From Symbiodinium natans (taxonomy: Eukaryota > Sar > Dinophyceae > Suessiales > Symbiodiniaceae), in the NCBI GenBank assembly GCA_905221605.1, contig CAJNDS010002368.1, positions 1,207,011 through 1,271,010 on the forward strand: a stretch of 64,000 bases of DNA, given 5' to 3'. The translations under genes and the position numbers were made by a program. Below, piece by piece: positions 10,790 to 22,199 of the stretch; position 1 is the stretch's first letter, and every line of letters starts with the position of its first letter. The notes beneath the pieces are model-generated. The model did not search any database. It was not told the DNA's origin and worked only from the letters and a program-made list of their open reading frames with translations.

Positions 10790-10925
10790 TCGGGAAAACG
10801 AGTCGAAAACGCACAGGACCAAGTCAGAAAACCGGGAGGACCGAGTCAGAAAACGGAAAGGCGTGAGTCAGAAAACCAAGCCCCGGACGAGTCAGAAAAC
10901 CAGAGACTGAATCAGAAAACCACCC
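10790..10925. repeat. Six spaced copies of AGTCAGAAAACC
   Basis: The 12-mer AGTCAGAAAACC or a near match (AGTCGAAAACG, AATCAGAAAACC) recurs six times between 10800 and 10922 with 6-15 bp of non-repeated sequence between copies. Spacing is too short and irregular for CRISPR, and the context is eukaryotic. Confidence 0.75.
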
Positions 10926-11190
10926 AATGCACAGAAAGGTTGACCTCTACAACGAAACGTTAAGAGATGCATTTTTGAAGCTGTCATAGAAGACTAGACA
11001 TGTACATTGTTTCGAGATGTGAACGTAGATATTAAAGGTCGAGAACGAGCATGCGGGCGATACACCCCTATCGTTTTCTATGCACGTCGGACGTCTCGAG
11101 GATCCTGACCAAGAACCTTTGTTGCACAGCGAATCGTGTAGGATGCAGATGTGAACATGTTCTTTAAGTAAGCTTTAGTCTTTTTCGAAC
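10926..11190. other. No feature seen
   Basis: About 260 bp of ordinary composition between two repeats. No open frame, RNA or repeat recognised. Confidence 0.4.
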
Positions 11191-11192
11191 AC

Positions 11193-11420
11193 ATCATGCG
11201 AGTGTTGTGTTTGCAAATGGGAGGGGCTGCCCCAACCCCGCCCCCCGCTTGTTAAGCCTTGCAAGCTTGCTTCAGAACTGTTTGCTTTCAAAACCCATCA
11301 TGCGAGCATTGTGTTTGCAAATGGGCTGCGGCCCCCCGTAATCCCCCCGCTTTGTTATTTTTGAGCCCAGCATGCTTGTGTTCCCCCCGCTATGTCAGCC
11401 GCGACAGATCCCGATCCCTT
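11193..11420 (+). repeat. Two copies of a dispersed GTTTGCAAATGGG element
   Basis: Copies at 11193-11226 and 11296-11325 share CATCATGCGAG, then .TTGTGTTTGCAAATGGG, each followed by a GC-rich block and a CCCCGCTTGTTAAGCC or CCCCGCTTTGTTA tail. Other copies lie at 32657 (plus), 34187 (minus), 57312 (minus) and 57392 (minus), so this is a dispersed short interspersed family of roughly 90 bp. Confidence 0.75.
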
Positions 11421-11449
11421 TCAGACAGGTCCATACGCCTAAAAAAAAA

Positions 11450-11825
11450 CCTAAGCCCTAAACCCTACAAAACACCCTAAACCCTAAACCCTAAACCCTG
11501 AAAACCCCTAAACCTAAAACCTAAAAGACCTGAGACCCTAGCCCTACACCCTAAAAACCCCAACTCTGAACTGCAGAAAACCTTAACCCTAAAAACCTCC
11601 TAACCGCTATAGCCTAAACCCTCAAAATACCCCTGAAAAACCCCTAAACCCTAACCCCTAAAAACCCCAAAACCCTAAAACCGTCTAAAAACCCCGAAGC
11701 CCTCAACCCTAAAAACTCCCGACCCAAAATCCCCTAAGCCGCAAAACCCTAAAAAAAACTCAAACCCTAAACCCTAAACCCTGCAAAACCCTAAACCCTT
11801 AAAAACCCTAAGCCCCAAAAAACCC
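11450..11825. repeat. Degenerate telomere-like array (CCCTAAA)n
   Basis: CCCTAAA, CCTAAAAACC and CCCTAACC variants fill about 375 bp. The unit matches the TTTAGGG telomere repeat of plants and many alveolates, but units are heavily diverged and the array is internal, so it is interstitial rather than a chromosome end. Confidence 0.85.
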
Positions 11826-12049
11826 ATGGCTTCGTCAGGCAGAACAGAACCGCAGGAGAGGAGAGCAGCAGGGGTGGAGTTTTCTGGCTGGGGCGCAGGC
11901 TGTTTTCGACTCAGGTTTGCTGCATGTGTTTTCTGCGTTTGGGTCCAGGCTGTTTTCGGCTCAGGGGTCTTGCTTGTTTTCGGACATGGTGCACCATGTT
12001 CTCGACTCAGCGGGCTTGACTCCAGGGCACTTTTCCGGACTTGACTATC

Positions 12050-12355
12050 ACTCGGGTAACCACCCCCCACTGGTGAAGCACGGAGCACTAACAAAGAAGC
12101 ACGGAGCGTACTCAACTAGCACCCATTTCCCCCAGCCTCTTACGAGGTTGTTCTGGGTAACCCCTCCACTGGCAAAGCGCGGAGCAGACTCAACTAGCAT
12201 CCATATCCCCCCTGACACCCCTAGGAGATCCTTCTGGGTGGCGAAGAATGGAGCGGACTCAACTAGCAACCATTTCCCCCCTAACACCCCCACGAGGTGG
12301 CTCTGGGCGACCTTATAACCCCCCCGCTGGCGAAGCACGGAGCATACTCAACTTA
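12050..12355. repeat. ~85-bp tandem repeat, array 2
   Basis: Four copies of the unit described at 10490-10755 (GGGTAACCCC, CCACTGGCAAAGC.CGGAGC, ACTCAACTAGCA.CCAT, CCCCC). The copy starting at 12227 lacks part of the GGTAACCCC segment. Presence of two arrays 1.3 kb apart points to a duplication or insertion between them. Confidence 0.8.
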
Positions 12356-12394
12356 GAAGCGCAGAAGAAAGTCCATAAAGGGGAATCGGGAAAG

Positions 12395-12475
12395 GCCCCC
12401 CCCAAAAAAAAAACATAACAAAATAGTAATAATAATAATAATCATCATAATAATAATAATAATCATAAAATAAAA
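12395..12475. repeat. (AAT)n/(CAT)n microsatellite after an A-rich run
   Basis: C7A9 followed by AATAATAATCATCATAATAAT repeats. Tyr- and Ile-rich open frames over it are compositional. Confidence 0.85.
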
Positions 12476-12479
12476 AAGC

Positions 12480-15300
12480 ACTGGGCTTCGGGCTGCAGCC
12501 TTGCTTGCGGGCGCAGCAAGCACTGCCAGAGAAGGCTTCTTCGGGGCCTGGAAGACTCTCTGGACATCGACGGAACTTGAAGAGGTTACAATCCCTGGCC
12601 CTGTAAAACCACGCGTCCAAGCCAGCTGCAGGTGCGGAATCAAACTCCAGGGTAGTGATGTGAGCCGCCTTGTCTGAAAGTGGAGCGTCTTTGCTCTCCG
12701 CTCAAGGTGCATGGCAACATTCACTAACAACTCGCAACATCTCCCAAGATCAACTTGATTTGATTCTGTGAGTACAGCTATGAGTAGAATTACTAACGAT
12801 ATCTAACGATCACCTTCCTTCGAAGCCATGTGCCATACGTTGGAGACGCTTGCAACAAACACGCCCTGGCCTGTTGTTCCAGGGACTCCTGCAAGCAACT
12901 CAAGGTATCTCACGCGTGTTCCATCGACTTTGAGACAGAACAACGGGACTCAGAAGCCCATTCACCATCACATCCATCATTCATCACGGCATGTGCACCT
13001 CCATTTGCGCCATGCGCTCCCCCTGCTTCTCCACGTGGTTCTTCAACTCAGGACCACTTGCACTTGCAGAAAGCCAGGGGGGGGGGGCTTCTGAAGGATT
13101 CAATGTGCCAAAAGTACTACGAGGTGGCGACCCACCATACGGTCTCACCCAAGGTCGCGATCAACTGCTCCTCGTGGACGAGCTGCCTCAGCAACGACTC
13201 TTCGTGCCTTTTTGGTAAAAGAAAAACGTGGACAGACAAATAGGCTCTGGGATCTAGGTAGGGGGTCCCCAAGTCTGTTTTTGAGCCCCCCGTTTCTTTA
13301 GTCTACTTTTGTCTTTGCTCGCTGCCGTGAGTGCCGCAGGAGTTAGATTTTCTCGACAATCAACAAATCTTTAACTACGGGGTACTTTTCTGGTCTATTG
13401 GGCATCTTGTCCGTAGGGCTTTTCGAAGTCCTCTGGGCTTGCCATGACTGTGCCACCCAATTCGACCCCGAAATGGGGGGTCGGGTTCGCACGAAAAACC
13501 ACTTTCCGAGACCCCCAGGATCGGAGTTTGCAGCCCCCCTCCCCAAGACACGTTTTCGCGGGCTATATCGAAAGGATGGAAACCCAACCCCCCCGATTCG
13601 ACCCCGGATTCACTCCGAGCACCTGACCACAGACAAGGAGAGCAAAAGGGTCACATCAGCTAGGTAGAAGACAAAGCTTGTTACGACTCAATGGCTTAAG
13701 CCTCATTTCAACGTGGGCCTTGTCGATGTTGAACCTTCGGATACGTCAAAGCCCAAACCCCAAAATCCAAAATTCAATACTGAGCTACACTGTGCGAGGG
13801 GTTTTCTTCCCTACGACCTTGAAACCAGGAATACCTAAGCCCATGAAATGCCCCCGACATTTCCGGCACTGTTGAGGCGTTTAAGAGGTTTTACAGGGTG
13901 CTGGGGGTTTAGGGTTTGTCGTTTAGAGTTCAAGGCTTTAGGAGTTTAGGGGGCGGGGCTCGCTTTCCGAGCCGTGCACTTGTCCAACACGCTCGCCAGC
14001 ACCGGCTGGCCTTCATCTGATTTAGTTGCACGAGTTTAGGGTTTATGGGGCTCAGAGGGGCAATCTCACTGCTCACGGCTTAGAGCTGTAAAGGTTTGTA
14101 GGGTTTGTGGTGTCGAGTTTAAGCCAACGTCGGCTGCAGGCTACAGCTTACAAGCCTGCAAAGATGCGGGGGCCTTGGTCGGTGCCTCCGAACTCGGCCT
14201 GGGCTGACTGTGACCGTGCGGTTCTGCAGGGTTCTCCAGTGTTCTAGAGGTCTCTTAGGCGGCTTTGGGGCTTCCGTGCGGCGACGCTGCTCCAACGTCT
14301 ATGTGACGATGCAAAGCCGGAGCATCGTAGAGTTTCGGCAAGTCAAGGTTGGCGCGCTGCAGGCTTCGAGTTTCAAGCGGCAAGAGGTTCCTCGTTATCT
14401 TGCCAGCGTAGACCCCATTCATTGTGAAACTCATTGAAATAAGGAGCCCTTATGCAGAACCTTTCCTCGAAACCCTTCCGCGAGTTCTGGCTCTACAGGT
14501 CCGGGGGGCTTGCTTCCGCGGACGCTTCCGCGAGCTCGTTTTGGGAGCTTGCTTCCGTGAGTAGGTTTTTTAAATAGAAATCGGAACGTGCGTAAGGCTG
14601 TTTGTTGGTGATAGGTTGGGCAGGGGGATCTACGACAGACTTTCTGGCGCGCTAGCTGCTTGAGCTTACAAAGCCGAGGTGACGTTTCGCAAGAGTGCGG
14701 ACTCAAATGGAAAGGCCCAGGGCCTTGACATTGACACATGGCCTGCCGCGCAGCTTCCGCCGAGCTTCCGCCGAGCTCGCGTCAAAGGCCGCAAGGTCTG
14801 TGGGAAAGCCTGGTGTTCCTGAACTCGCCGAGATGGCGGTTGGGAATCCGGGTGCTGGAACGCCCAATTCAATACATACTCATCTGAGTTGCCAGCAGCC
14901 CGTTGCTGCGCAGTGTTTAGACATGCCGTACACACACACTCACACACACAAAGCGTACATCTTCCAAGTCAGTTTCCGCGAAGACGTGCTTCTGCAAGCA
15001 AATCCGCTCGATGGCATGTTTAAAGCGATGACAGTGTCGCATTTGGCGCGAACACGGACGCCCAAAAACGACGACAGCTTCACCACATTTGGCGAACATG
15101 GACCCCAAAAGCGAAGAAACCCGAGTTGTGGCTGCTAGGCACCCAGACTATCCCTAACAAGCCTAAGACCGAAGACTCACACCCTTTGAATCCCTTATGT
15201 CAACGCTCTCTGACTGCTGGACCATTGTGGTTCCAAGCCGGTCAGATTGCGTTGAGGCCCTCCGACTGGCCTTGCAGTTTGTGTGGGGTCGGGTCTGCAA
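12480..15300. other. Largely unassigned DNA with one weak coding candidate
   Basis: I cannot assign a gene with confidence. The plus strand at about 13040-13218 is open and protein-like to a stop (ending with QGRDQLLLVDELPQQRLFVPFW-like composition) and could be a terminal exon. Around 14455-14800 the word GCTTCCGCGAG recurs several times, and a short CA microsatellite lies at 14930-14950. TTTAGGG-like fragments occur near 13905-13950. Confidence 0.3.
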
Positions 15301-15304
15301 TGTT

Positions 15305-15336
15305 GTGACATGTACAATATATACATAGATATGTAT

Positions 15337-15367
<31 letters not shown>

Positions 15368-15372
15368 GGTTC
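15305..15372. repeat. (TA)n microsatellite
   Basis: TATATA run with ACATA interruptions. A second, similar run lies at 15808-15835, on the far side of the telomere-like arrays. Confidence 0.9.
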
Positions 15373-15388
15373 CGTGTCCCGTGTCGGT

Positions 15389-15508
15389 ACCCCCACCCCC
15401 CCCCCCCCTCCCCCATGCTATCCCCCCCCCCCCCCCCTCCCCCCCCCCACCCCTAACCCTAAACCCTAAACCCTAAACCGTAAACCCCTAAACCCTAAAC
15501 CCTAAACC

Positions 15509-15554
<46 letters not shown>

Positions 15555-15800
15555 ACCCAAACCCCAGCCACACCACCCCACAGGGAGGCCCAAACCACAG
15601 GGGGCGGGGACCCTAAACCCTAAACCCTGAACCCTAAACCCTAAACCATCCCTAAACCCTAAACCCTAAACCCTAAACCCTAAACCCTAAACCCCTAAAC
15701 CCTAAACCCTAAACCCTAACCCTCAACCCGAACCCCAACCACACCACCCCACCGGGGGGGGGTGGGTGCCATGGGGTGGGGGGGGGTGGGGGGGGCGGCG
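15389..15800. repeat. Two telomere-like arrays with a duplicated boundary
   Basis: A C-rich lead (15389-15450) is followed by CCCTAAA repeats (15452-15510), then about eight consecutive CCCTCAA variant units. The array ends in CCCCAGCCACACCACCCCAC (15562-15581). A second CCCTAAA array (15611-15725) ends in nearly the same boundary word, CCCCAACCACACCACCCCAC (15733-15752), followed by a G run. The arrangement is a head-to-tail duplication of array plus boundary. Confidence 0.85.
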
Positions 15801-15807
15801 ACGCTGC

Positions 15808-15840
15808 ACCATGTATATATATATATATATATGTGTGTGC
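15808..15840. repeat. (TA)n(TG)n microsatellite
   Basis: TATATATA followed by GTGTGTG. Near mirror image of the 15305-15372 run across the telomere-like block. Confidence 0.85.
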
Positions 15841-16189
15841 TTTCAGGTTCGCGCAAGGATCATATCAGTACTGGATCTATGTATGGCGTATTGATGCTAA
15901 AGCACCGGAACCTGCCTAAAACCAACTCCCCTAAACCCTGCTTAGGAGTTGTAGGTTCAGGATCTAGGGTTGGGTTAGGGATTTGTGGTAGATTGTCAAC
16001 CAATTCCAAACTTCCTTTGAGCGATTTTCCAAGAATAGGCTCAGCTTGGCCGGTATTGAAGTTGACATATCGGCATGCCCCGTGCCCTTCACTTGTGTGC
16101 ATCATTTGCAGGCTACGAGTACCAAAGACATGAATACAGCTAGCCAGAAGTCGGAGGGCATTTGCCGGCTGATGACTCTGGCGCGCTGC

Positions 16190-16560
16190 CTTGGCCACTG
16201 CTGCGAGCCTGATCTGCTTGCGCTTGAGCCGCTTTGCGTGCCCAAAGCAGTTTCAATCTGGCCTTGCTCAACGAAACATGAACTCTGTTTGACGGCTCCA
16301 GGTTTTCCAGCAATTCCTGGTTTATCTCATCTTCGAAGAAAGCCATGGCTGCCGAGATCTCTGCACCCTTCTTGGTCCTGCAGTTCACGCCCGTGTACAC
16401 CTTGGGGGTCATGCGTGTGATAGCCAAGGTGCTCTGGAACTGCTCTCGGCCAAAATCGTCTTTGCCCAACCCGATGGTAGTGTACACAGCAGGACTCTTT
16501 TCGCCGGGCTTCATGTGGAAATACCGCCTCAGCGTGTGCATTGAGAAGGCAACCTGCTTC
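16190..16560 (-). CDS. Candidate exon with a dsRNA-binding-domain-like segment
   Basis: The minus strand is open from an acceptor-like TTACAG (just above 16560) to a possible GC donor (CCAAG|GCAGCG at 16190/16189). The peptide includes LRRYFHMKPGEKSPAVYTT, then FQSTLAITRMTPKVYTG, then RTKKGAEISAAMAFFEDEI. The order beta-strand, TP.VYTG turn and KK.AE.SAA..F helix resembles the second half of a double-stranded RNA-binding domain, a fold used in RNA processing and silencing proteins. If read through the donor, the frame stays open to 16140. Family assignment is by eye and tentative; the coding nature is better supported than the domain. Confidence 0.45.
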
Positions 16561-17460
16561 CTGTAACCATATGTAACGCTGCTGGCTTCGTGACCGTACT
16601 ACGGAACTGGCTCTAGCCGGCTTTTTTCCCGCTGCGCTCTATTCTTTTGAAAAAAACAAGGGCCCCGCGCAGCAGTGTTAGGGTGGGGAAGTGCGGCTTA
16701 GGATTTAAAACGCACAAGGGCTCCAAAGCTCAACCAATGACAGTCCCCGTCGTCGCTTCCGTCCGAATGTCCCGCAGAAACGCGGCAACACACACAAATG
16801 TTCAACAAAACGCCCTGGTCAGTGCAGAGGTTCTGCTGTTGCTATGCATGCGCACGAAAAAACAAACATTGAACCTGGAGCCACGAACACCAAAGCAGAC
16901 TCGCGACATCGTGATCTGATAAAGGACAACTTGACTCGTGGCACACAGCAATCTGTTTGATGATGAGCAGCTCATAATTACTAATCCGGACCCTTGACCA
17001 TAATTGTACATACAATATGAAGCCAGCTCCTGGCCAGGTAGTTGCCATGAAAGGGCCAGTGCAGGCACTGTCAAAGCTCCAAAGCTTACTGCAAACACGA
17101 CACGAGACGACACGACGCACAGCACGAGCCACGATGCGAGACGTGACCCAGACACGACACGAGACCCCTAGCTTGCCACATCCAAAGACCGGCCGCGACA
17201 CGCCTCGTGTGGTTTCCCCGTTAGCTCATGATCTCCAAGACGATCTCGTTGAAGACCTACTCGCGACTCACGAACATTCGGTCCGATAAGCTTCCTCGGC
17301 ACACTCCCGACTCCCGGCACACGACGGGCAACCCATAACATGCCTCGTTTCTGGTTCCTTCTGCTTGCTGAATTCACACACTCGGCACGGCACGCCTTGC
17401 GAGTTCCCTCCTTGGCTTGCTGCGTACTTCCCACTTAGCTTGCCGCATTCACAGACCCGT
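16561..17460. other. No gene seen; short CACGA repeat
   Basis: No coding or RNA feature recognised. Around 17094-17165 ACACGACACGAGAC-type words repeat irregularly. Confidence 0.4.
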
Positions 17461-17464
17461 GACA

Positions 17465-17687
17465 CTCACTCTCTCTCCCTCTCTCTGTCTCTCTTCCTCT
17501 CTCTCTCGCTCTGCCCGACTGTATCTGTGCCTCTCTCTCTCTCTTTCTCTGTCTCGCTCTCTCGTCACACGATGCTTGTATCTCTCTTTTCATTAGCCTT
17601 AACGTAATTACCTTGATAATTCTTCGGTATCTCTCTTTCTTTCAATTCTCTCTCTCGCGCTCTCCCTCTCTGTCTCTCTCTCTCTCT

Positions 17688-17732
<45 letters not shown>

Positions 17733-17750
17733 AATCTCTCAGAATCACAA

Positions 17751-17791
<41 letters not shown>

Positions 17792-17795
17792 CCTT
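17465..17795. repeat. (CT)n microsatellite tract
   Basis: Interrupted CT/CTCTGT repeats over about 330 bp, split by a unique segment at 17565-17625. Ser/Leu-rich open frames on the plus strand are compositional. Confidence 0.9.
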
Positions 17796-17879
17796 TCTAT
17801 GCTTCCGAAACGGGCACTTGAACATGCATACAGCCTATTTCGTTATGCTGTCTGCTGTCGCATCTGTTGATCTGGGGGC

Positions 17880-18885
17880 GGGGGGGAGGGGGGCGGCATG
17901 TTTGGGAGGATGCTCGTCCTGCCTGCGAGGGCTACCCAAGCCACCTATACTATCCTGTATTGTCAGGTAGTTGTGGCAGATAGCCCGTACTTCAAAAGGA
18001 GTCTATTTTACTCACCCAAAAACCTTCACATCCTTTGAGAGTTGGTGACCGGGTGACCGATAAATACTGTACGAAACGAAGTCGCTCTCGACTGCCATTC
18101 TCAAGCTGTCGTCCGCGATATGTCACAAATCGAGCGAGCTGGTGTGCATTTTCCTTGACTCATGCCATTTCGTTACGTAGACCTGAACCGAAGTTGTCAT
18201 TTCCTTTTCTTTTTCCTCTGAACCAGCTGAATGACTCGACCAAGCAAAGTAACAATGTGCCATGAACTGTTAGCACTCCAATTTTTGGCTTCCGCAAATG
18301 TTTTCCAGGTTCTCGCGTTGCACGTCAAGTGCTGTAGGAGGGGCCTGGAGGTCTTCTTCGAAAACTTCGCAGCCAACTCACTATCTGGAAGTTGCCTGTC
18401 CGTGTCGCTGTGACGAGGTCTTGACTTGTAATGCATCAACTGCGGATGTAAAGCTCGCAATGAGCAACATGCTCTGCCCGACAAGAAGTCTTTCGGTATG
18501 TGAGGTAGGCTTTGCAAGCACGTCGTGCAGATTTCTACCGCATGTGCACTTTCACGTCTGTTGCATAAACCGTAAGTGGACCCATCATCTGTGATTATGT
18601 CCAGGCTGCGCTCCATCACCACTGACGGCTTGCCACAACAGTTCGAAGACTCAAGTCTGCTAGAGTCTGCCCGGATATCCTACATCACCTTCAAGTGCCA
18701 TCGGGCTCCGGGTGTCAACACGGGCAAGTAGCCTAACGTACATTATGCGCTCGGCACGTTTCTCCAGCACACAAGTGCTTGTACTTGAGCCTTAGTGTGA
18801 ATTTATCCTGCCCGCACCAACGCAACAACAGCTGAACACAAACACGAAGCACAACAACAACATCACCGGGGGCTGAGCGCTTTGC
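17880..18885. other. No confident gene
   Basis: A 141-codon open frame exists on the minus strand (18197-18622), but I cannot tell it from chance. A G run occurs at 17874-17893. No repeat family of this window recognised. Confidence 0.3.
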
Positions 18886-18887
18886 AG

Positions 18888-19679
18888 CTAAGGCCCCCAC
18901 GTTAAAAAACTATTCAACTCGGTCTTGTAGTTGATGCCACATACATTCTGCGCCGTTGAAAATCTGAATCCCGTGCCCTTCATCTTGGGAGCAGGGCTGG
19001 GGGTCGATGGCTGTTCAGCCCCAGGCTGTGGCGTTGCGACACTGGAAGCTGCGGACAAAAGCGATCCTGCTGCCCTGGGAACAGGGCTGGGTGCCAACTC
19101 CAACGGATGTCTCATACTCGGCCTTGACACTGTGACCTCGCCCGAAGCTGTTGAAACGGGCGATCTTGGCACCGATGAGGTCTCCAAGAGTTGTTTTGGC
19201 CCAGGACTTGCTCTTGGTCTTGGTGTGACAACGGGCCGCACCCTGAGAACAGGGCTGGGCGCCTGCTCCAAGAGTTGTCTTGGCCCAGGCCTTGGCGTTA
19301 TGACCAAAGCTGGTGGCGCATGCGATCCGGATTTCATATCCCTCACCTTGGGGGCAGCTGCTGATTGTACTGAGAATGCTGATGGGTGCAAAGGTGACAG
19401 CCCAGATGGTGCTAATGCCGCCTCCTGCGGCAGAGCCTGCATGGGATCCGGAGATAAGGACACTGCTGAAGCAGGCGCCGAAGACTGATGGCGCTTCCAC
19501 GGCCTGGTGCCCTCTCTCTGCAGGGCGCCGATGGCGCGCTTCTGCGGAAGGCTTTGACTAGATGAGGCGGATTGGACAGGGGGATCCGGCTGCTGGCGTG
19601 GCAGGTTTGACCTGTGCTCCTCGCAGTCCATGGCGCTTTTCAGCAGCCCAAGCCTCCCCGTCTGCATACCTAACAACAT
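18888..19679 (-). CDS. Candidate Pro/Ser-rich protein or terminal exon with internal peptide repeats
   Basis: A 263-codon minus-strand frame from an ATG at 19679 to a stop at 18888. It is rich in Pro, Ser and Ala and holds three diverged copies of a P-G-P-K/R-Q-L-L-E..PSPV-type motif (for example PGPRQLLEQAPSPV and PGPKQLLET), separated by VTPRPR-like linkers. The final 35 residues are less biased. Such a layout fits a disordered regulatory or structural protein; no domain is recognised. A start at the internal Met of MDCEEH, or splicing into the frame at the AG near 19661, is equally possible. A repeat-driven chance frame is the alternative. Confidence 0.4.
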   Translation of the reverse strand: MLLGMQTGRLGLLKSAMDCEEHRSNLPRQQPDPPVQSASSSQSLPQKRAIGALQREGTRPWKRHQSSAPASAVSLSPDPMQALPQEAALAPSGLSPLHPSAFSVQSAAAPKVRDMKSGSHAPPALVITPRPGPRQLLEQAPSPVLRVRPVVTPRPRASPGPKQLLETSSVPRSPVSTASGEVTVSRPSMRHPLELAPSPVPRAAGSLLSAASSVATPQPGAEQPSTPSPAPKMKGTGFRFSTAQNVCGINYKTELNSFLTWGP

Positions 19680-19689
19680 TGACCTATCT

Positions 19690-20175
19690 AGGGTGCAGTG
19701 CAGACTCTTGCTGGCAAAATGCGCAGTGCACTGATCGGTTTGGAATGCACTGGGCTGGCAAAGAGGTTGACACTGAATGGCTCACAGCGTTGCTTGCACC
19801 TACGATAACCTCAAGAAGTTCTGGGCCTCGTGGTCAAGGGCTCAACCTCTACTCAACCTCTACCGCTTTGGGGTCTCAAGCTATTTATTACGTCTTTATA
19901 CCTTCTTTAAATCCAAGAACACCTTGTGGGATTTGTCCGTATCATGAAGGGCGAGGTGAGGTTGCGTATTGATCATACCCCCAAAATAGCGTTATCCTTC
20001 TAGAGGAACCCCCGAAAAGGGTCCCCCTCTTTTCGGAAACCCCATATCGGGGACTTGTTCAATTCATGGAAAGGTAACTCGGACGATCATGCTCGGGAGG
20101 CGGCACTCCTCGTACTTCAGCAGAGCTGCGGGCACATCCTTTGAGGCTGCTGGTTTTTGCAGCTTGCTGGGGTTT
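19690..20175. other. No gene; small hairpin at 20012-20037
   Basis: No coding feature assigned. CCGAAAAG and CTTTTCGG flank a 9-nt loop at about 20012-20037, forming a perfect 8-bp stem; GGGG runs around it add to local structure. Confidence 0.4.
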
Positions 20176-20177
20176 CA

Positions 20178-20428
20178 ACCCTAGACCCTAAACCCTAAAC
20201 CCTAAACCCTAAACCCTAAACCCTAAACCCTAAACCCTAAACCCTAAACCCTAAACCCTAAACCCTAACTAAACCCTAAACCCTAAACCCTAAACCCTAC
20301 ACCCTACGCCCTAAGCCCTAACCTAAGCCCTAAGCCCTAAACCCTAAACCCTAAACCCTAAACCCTAAACCCTAGACCCTAAACCCTAAACCCTAAACCC
20401 TAAACCCTAAACCCTAAACCCTAACACA
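20178..20428. repeat. Telomere-like array (CCCTAAA)n, best preserved copy
   Basis: About 35 nearly perfect CCCTAAA units with a middle patch of variants (CCCTACA, CCCTACG, CCCTAAG). It is internal in the window and abrupt at both ends, so it is an interstitial telomeric repeat. Confidence 0.95.
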
Positions 20429-20429
20429 T

Positions 20430-22195
20430 GCAGGAAGGGTGGATTGCACATGATTGTGACCCAACAGCCTGCTAGACTCCAGCTACACACGAAACGGACG
20501 CCTCAAGCCTCGAAGGCTTGAGCAATCTCAGGGCTTGATGCCCTAAGCCCGAAACCCAACCCTCAACCGTCAACCCTAAACCCGAATGGGGTTTCGAGTT
20601 GAGGCTAGCACCGAACCACAAAACGCCAACCAAACACACGAAGCAAATATGGGGGGCCGATCCAAAGCATGGTTCCCTGGTGGTATCGATGCCTCAATTC
20701 CTTCTAGTTTGGCAATGTACCAACACATAAGCGGGCAATTGATACAGTAAAAGCTCCCGCATTCGAAGGCCCGCCGGGATCCCAGCACCAGTGCGATCGC
20801 GCTCGATGGCCTCGTGCTCCACAGCAGATGCGGCCACAACCAAGTTCTTGCAGAGGTTCTGCGCGCGGGTTGTTTAGGGTTTGGTGTTCAAGGAGCGCAT
20901 CCACGAAGAGTCGAGGCCATGGGCCACCTGTTTGTTTTCCTGCCCAAAAACCTTCCTTGGAGAGCCTCGAAGAACTTCGTCCTGCTATCAACTCGATTCC
21001 CTAGCAGGATCCATCCCCACCCCAGGCGTTTTCCCCCAAGTTCCCAGAGCACAGCCAGAGCACACTCAGAGCACAGCGAATATGGGGGGCGTACCTCTGC
21101 CATGGACCTCAGATCACAGAGAAGCTCGGAGGGCATCACTGGCGGACGAATCCCAACTGCACTTCTCAAATGGAAGCTTCTCTTGTGGATCCAGGCCGAT
21201 GAACCGCACTCCCCCACCCCAACTTCTCTCTCACACTGAACTACACATGCACCCAGCCTTTGGCACAAATGGCGAAGCCGGTAGGCTTTCAGAAGATGGC
21301 GATGAATGATGTTGTGAGATAAAATAATCATAGAATAGAAGAGTGATAGAATAGTAGAAGAATTGAACAAAATCATATACTCTTCACTAACATTACGATA
21401 ATGGCACAAAGTTAAGTGCAGCGCTTAACGAGACGTGCGTTGGCAATTCTTGGACAAAAGCTTTGCGGAATGTATGTGAGGAGCGCCATGTGACCTAGCT
21501 TCCAATGGTCAACCACATGCTTGTCACCATCGAGAGCCTTGCGTTTTGGCTCTGAAAAGCTCCTCTTGCAAAGGGTTTAGGGGTTTAGGGTTTATGGATG
21601 TTTCAGAAAGCTGATTCTACTACAACGTAGGCTTGCATGTACAACATGTTCTGCAAAGCAAGACCACATCGTTCCGCGGTTACTTGCTTCTCGGGGCACA
21701 TAGCCGCTGAGGGCACCATCGCAGGCCGTGCTTGCGTGTACTGCGACATGCCAGCTTCACAACATGGCCACTTTCGGGTGGAAATTCTGTGTGTGCAAGC
21801 AGGGCCATCTGAAAACACGGCCATTTGCTTCGAAGGTTTCCTTTGATTGGTTTCGTGCACATGCGGCGCCATCATGTTCCTGGACTTCTGAACTACGCCC
21901 GGAACTTCTTCTCTTACGGCTGGCCGGATCTGTCTTCCATGATTTTGGGAATGTGCTGCGACAACAAAAAACATGGACCAAAACTACATCATGTGCCACT
22001 TCCGTGCCCGAAGCAGGCCATCCTGTGTTTTGCGGCAGCGTTTTTGGTTCTGCTAGGGTTTGACGAGTCTTTGTGGTCCAAACAAACCTACCTTGCTGCC
22101 AGGGGCAGCCAGGCTTCGATGCATAGCGAAGGTTATAAATGGAAACCATTTGCAGGGGTTCAAGGTGCTAAACGCAAATGGCGAAGGGCCGAGGC
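20430..22195. other. No confident gene
   Basis: Several overlapping open frames on both strands near 20814-21409 and 21603-22205 contradict each other and show no recognisable domain. I call none. Confidence 0.3.
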
Positions 22196-22199
22196 AGTG

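Noticed and set aside
10790-10925. CRISPR-like spaced repeats
   Set aside because: Repeats are 12 nt with 6-15 nt spacers of unequal length, no cas genes, and the context is eukaryotic.
20178-20428. True chromosome end
   Set aside because: Array is internal, with unrelated sequence on both sides, and other interstitial arrays of the same unit occur in both orientations.
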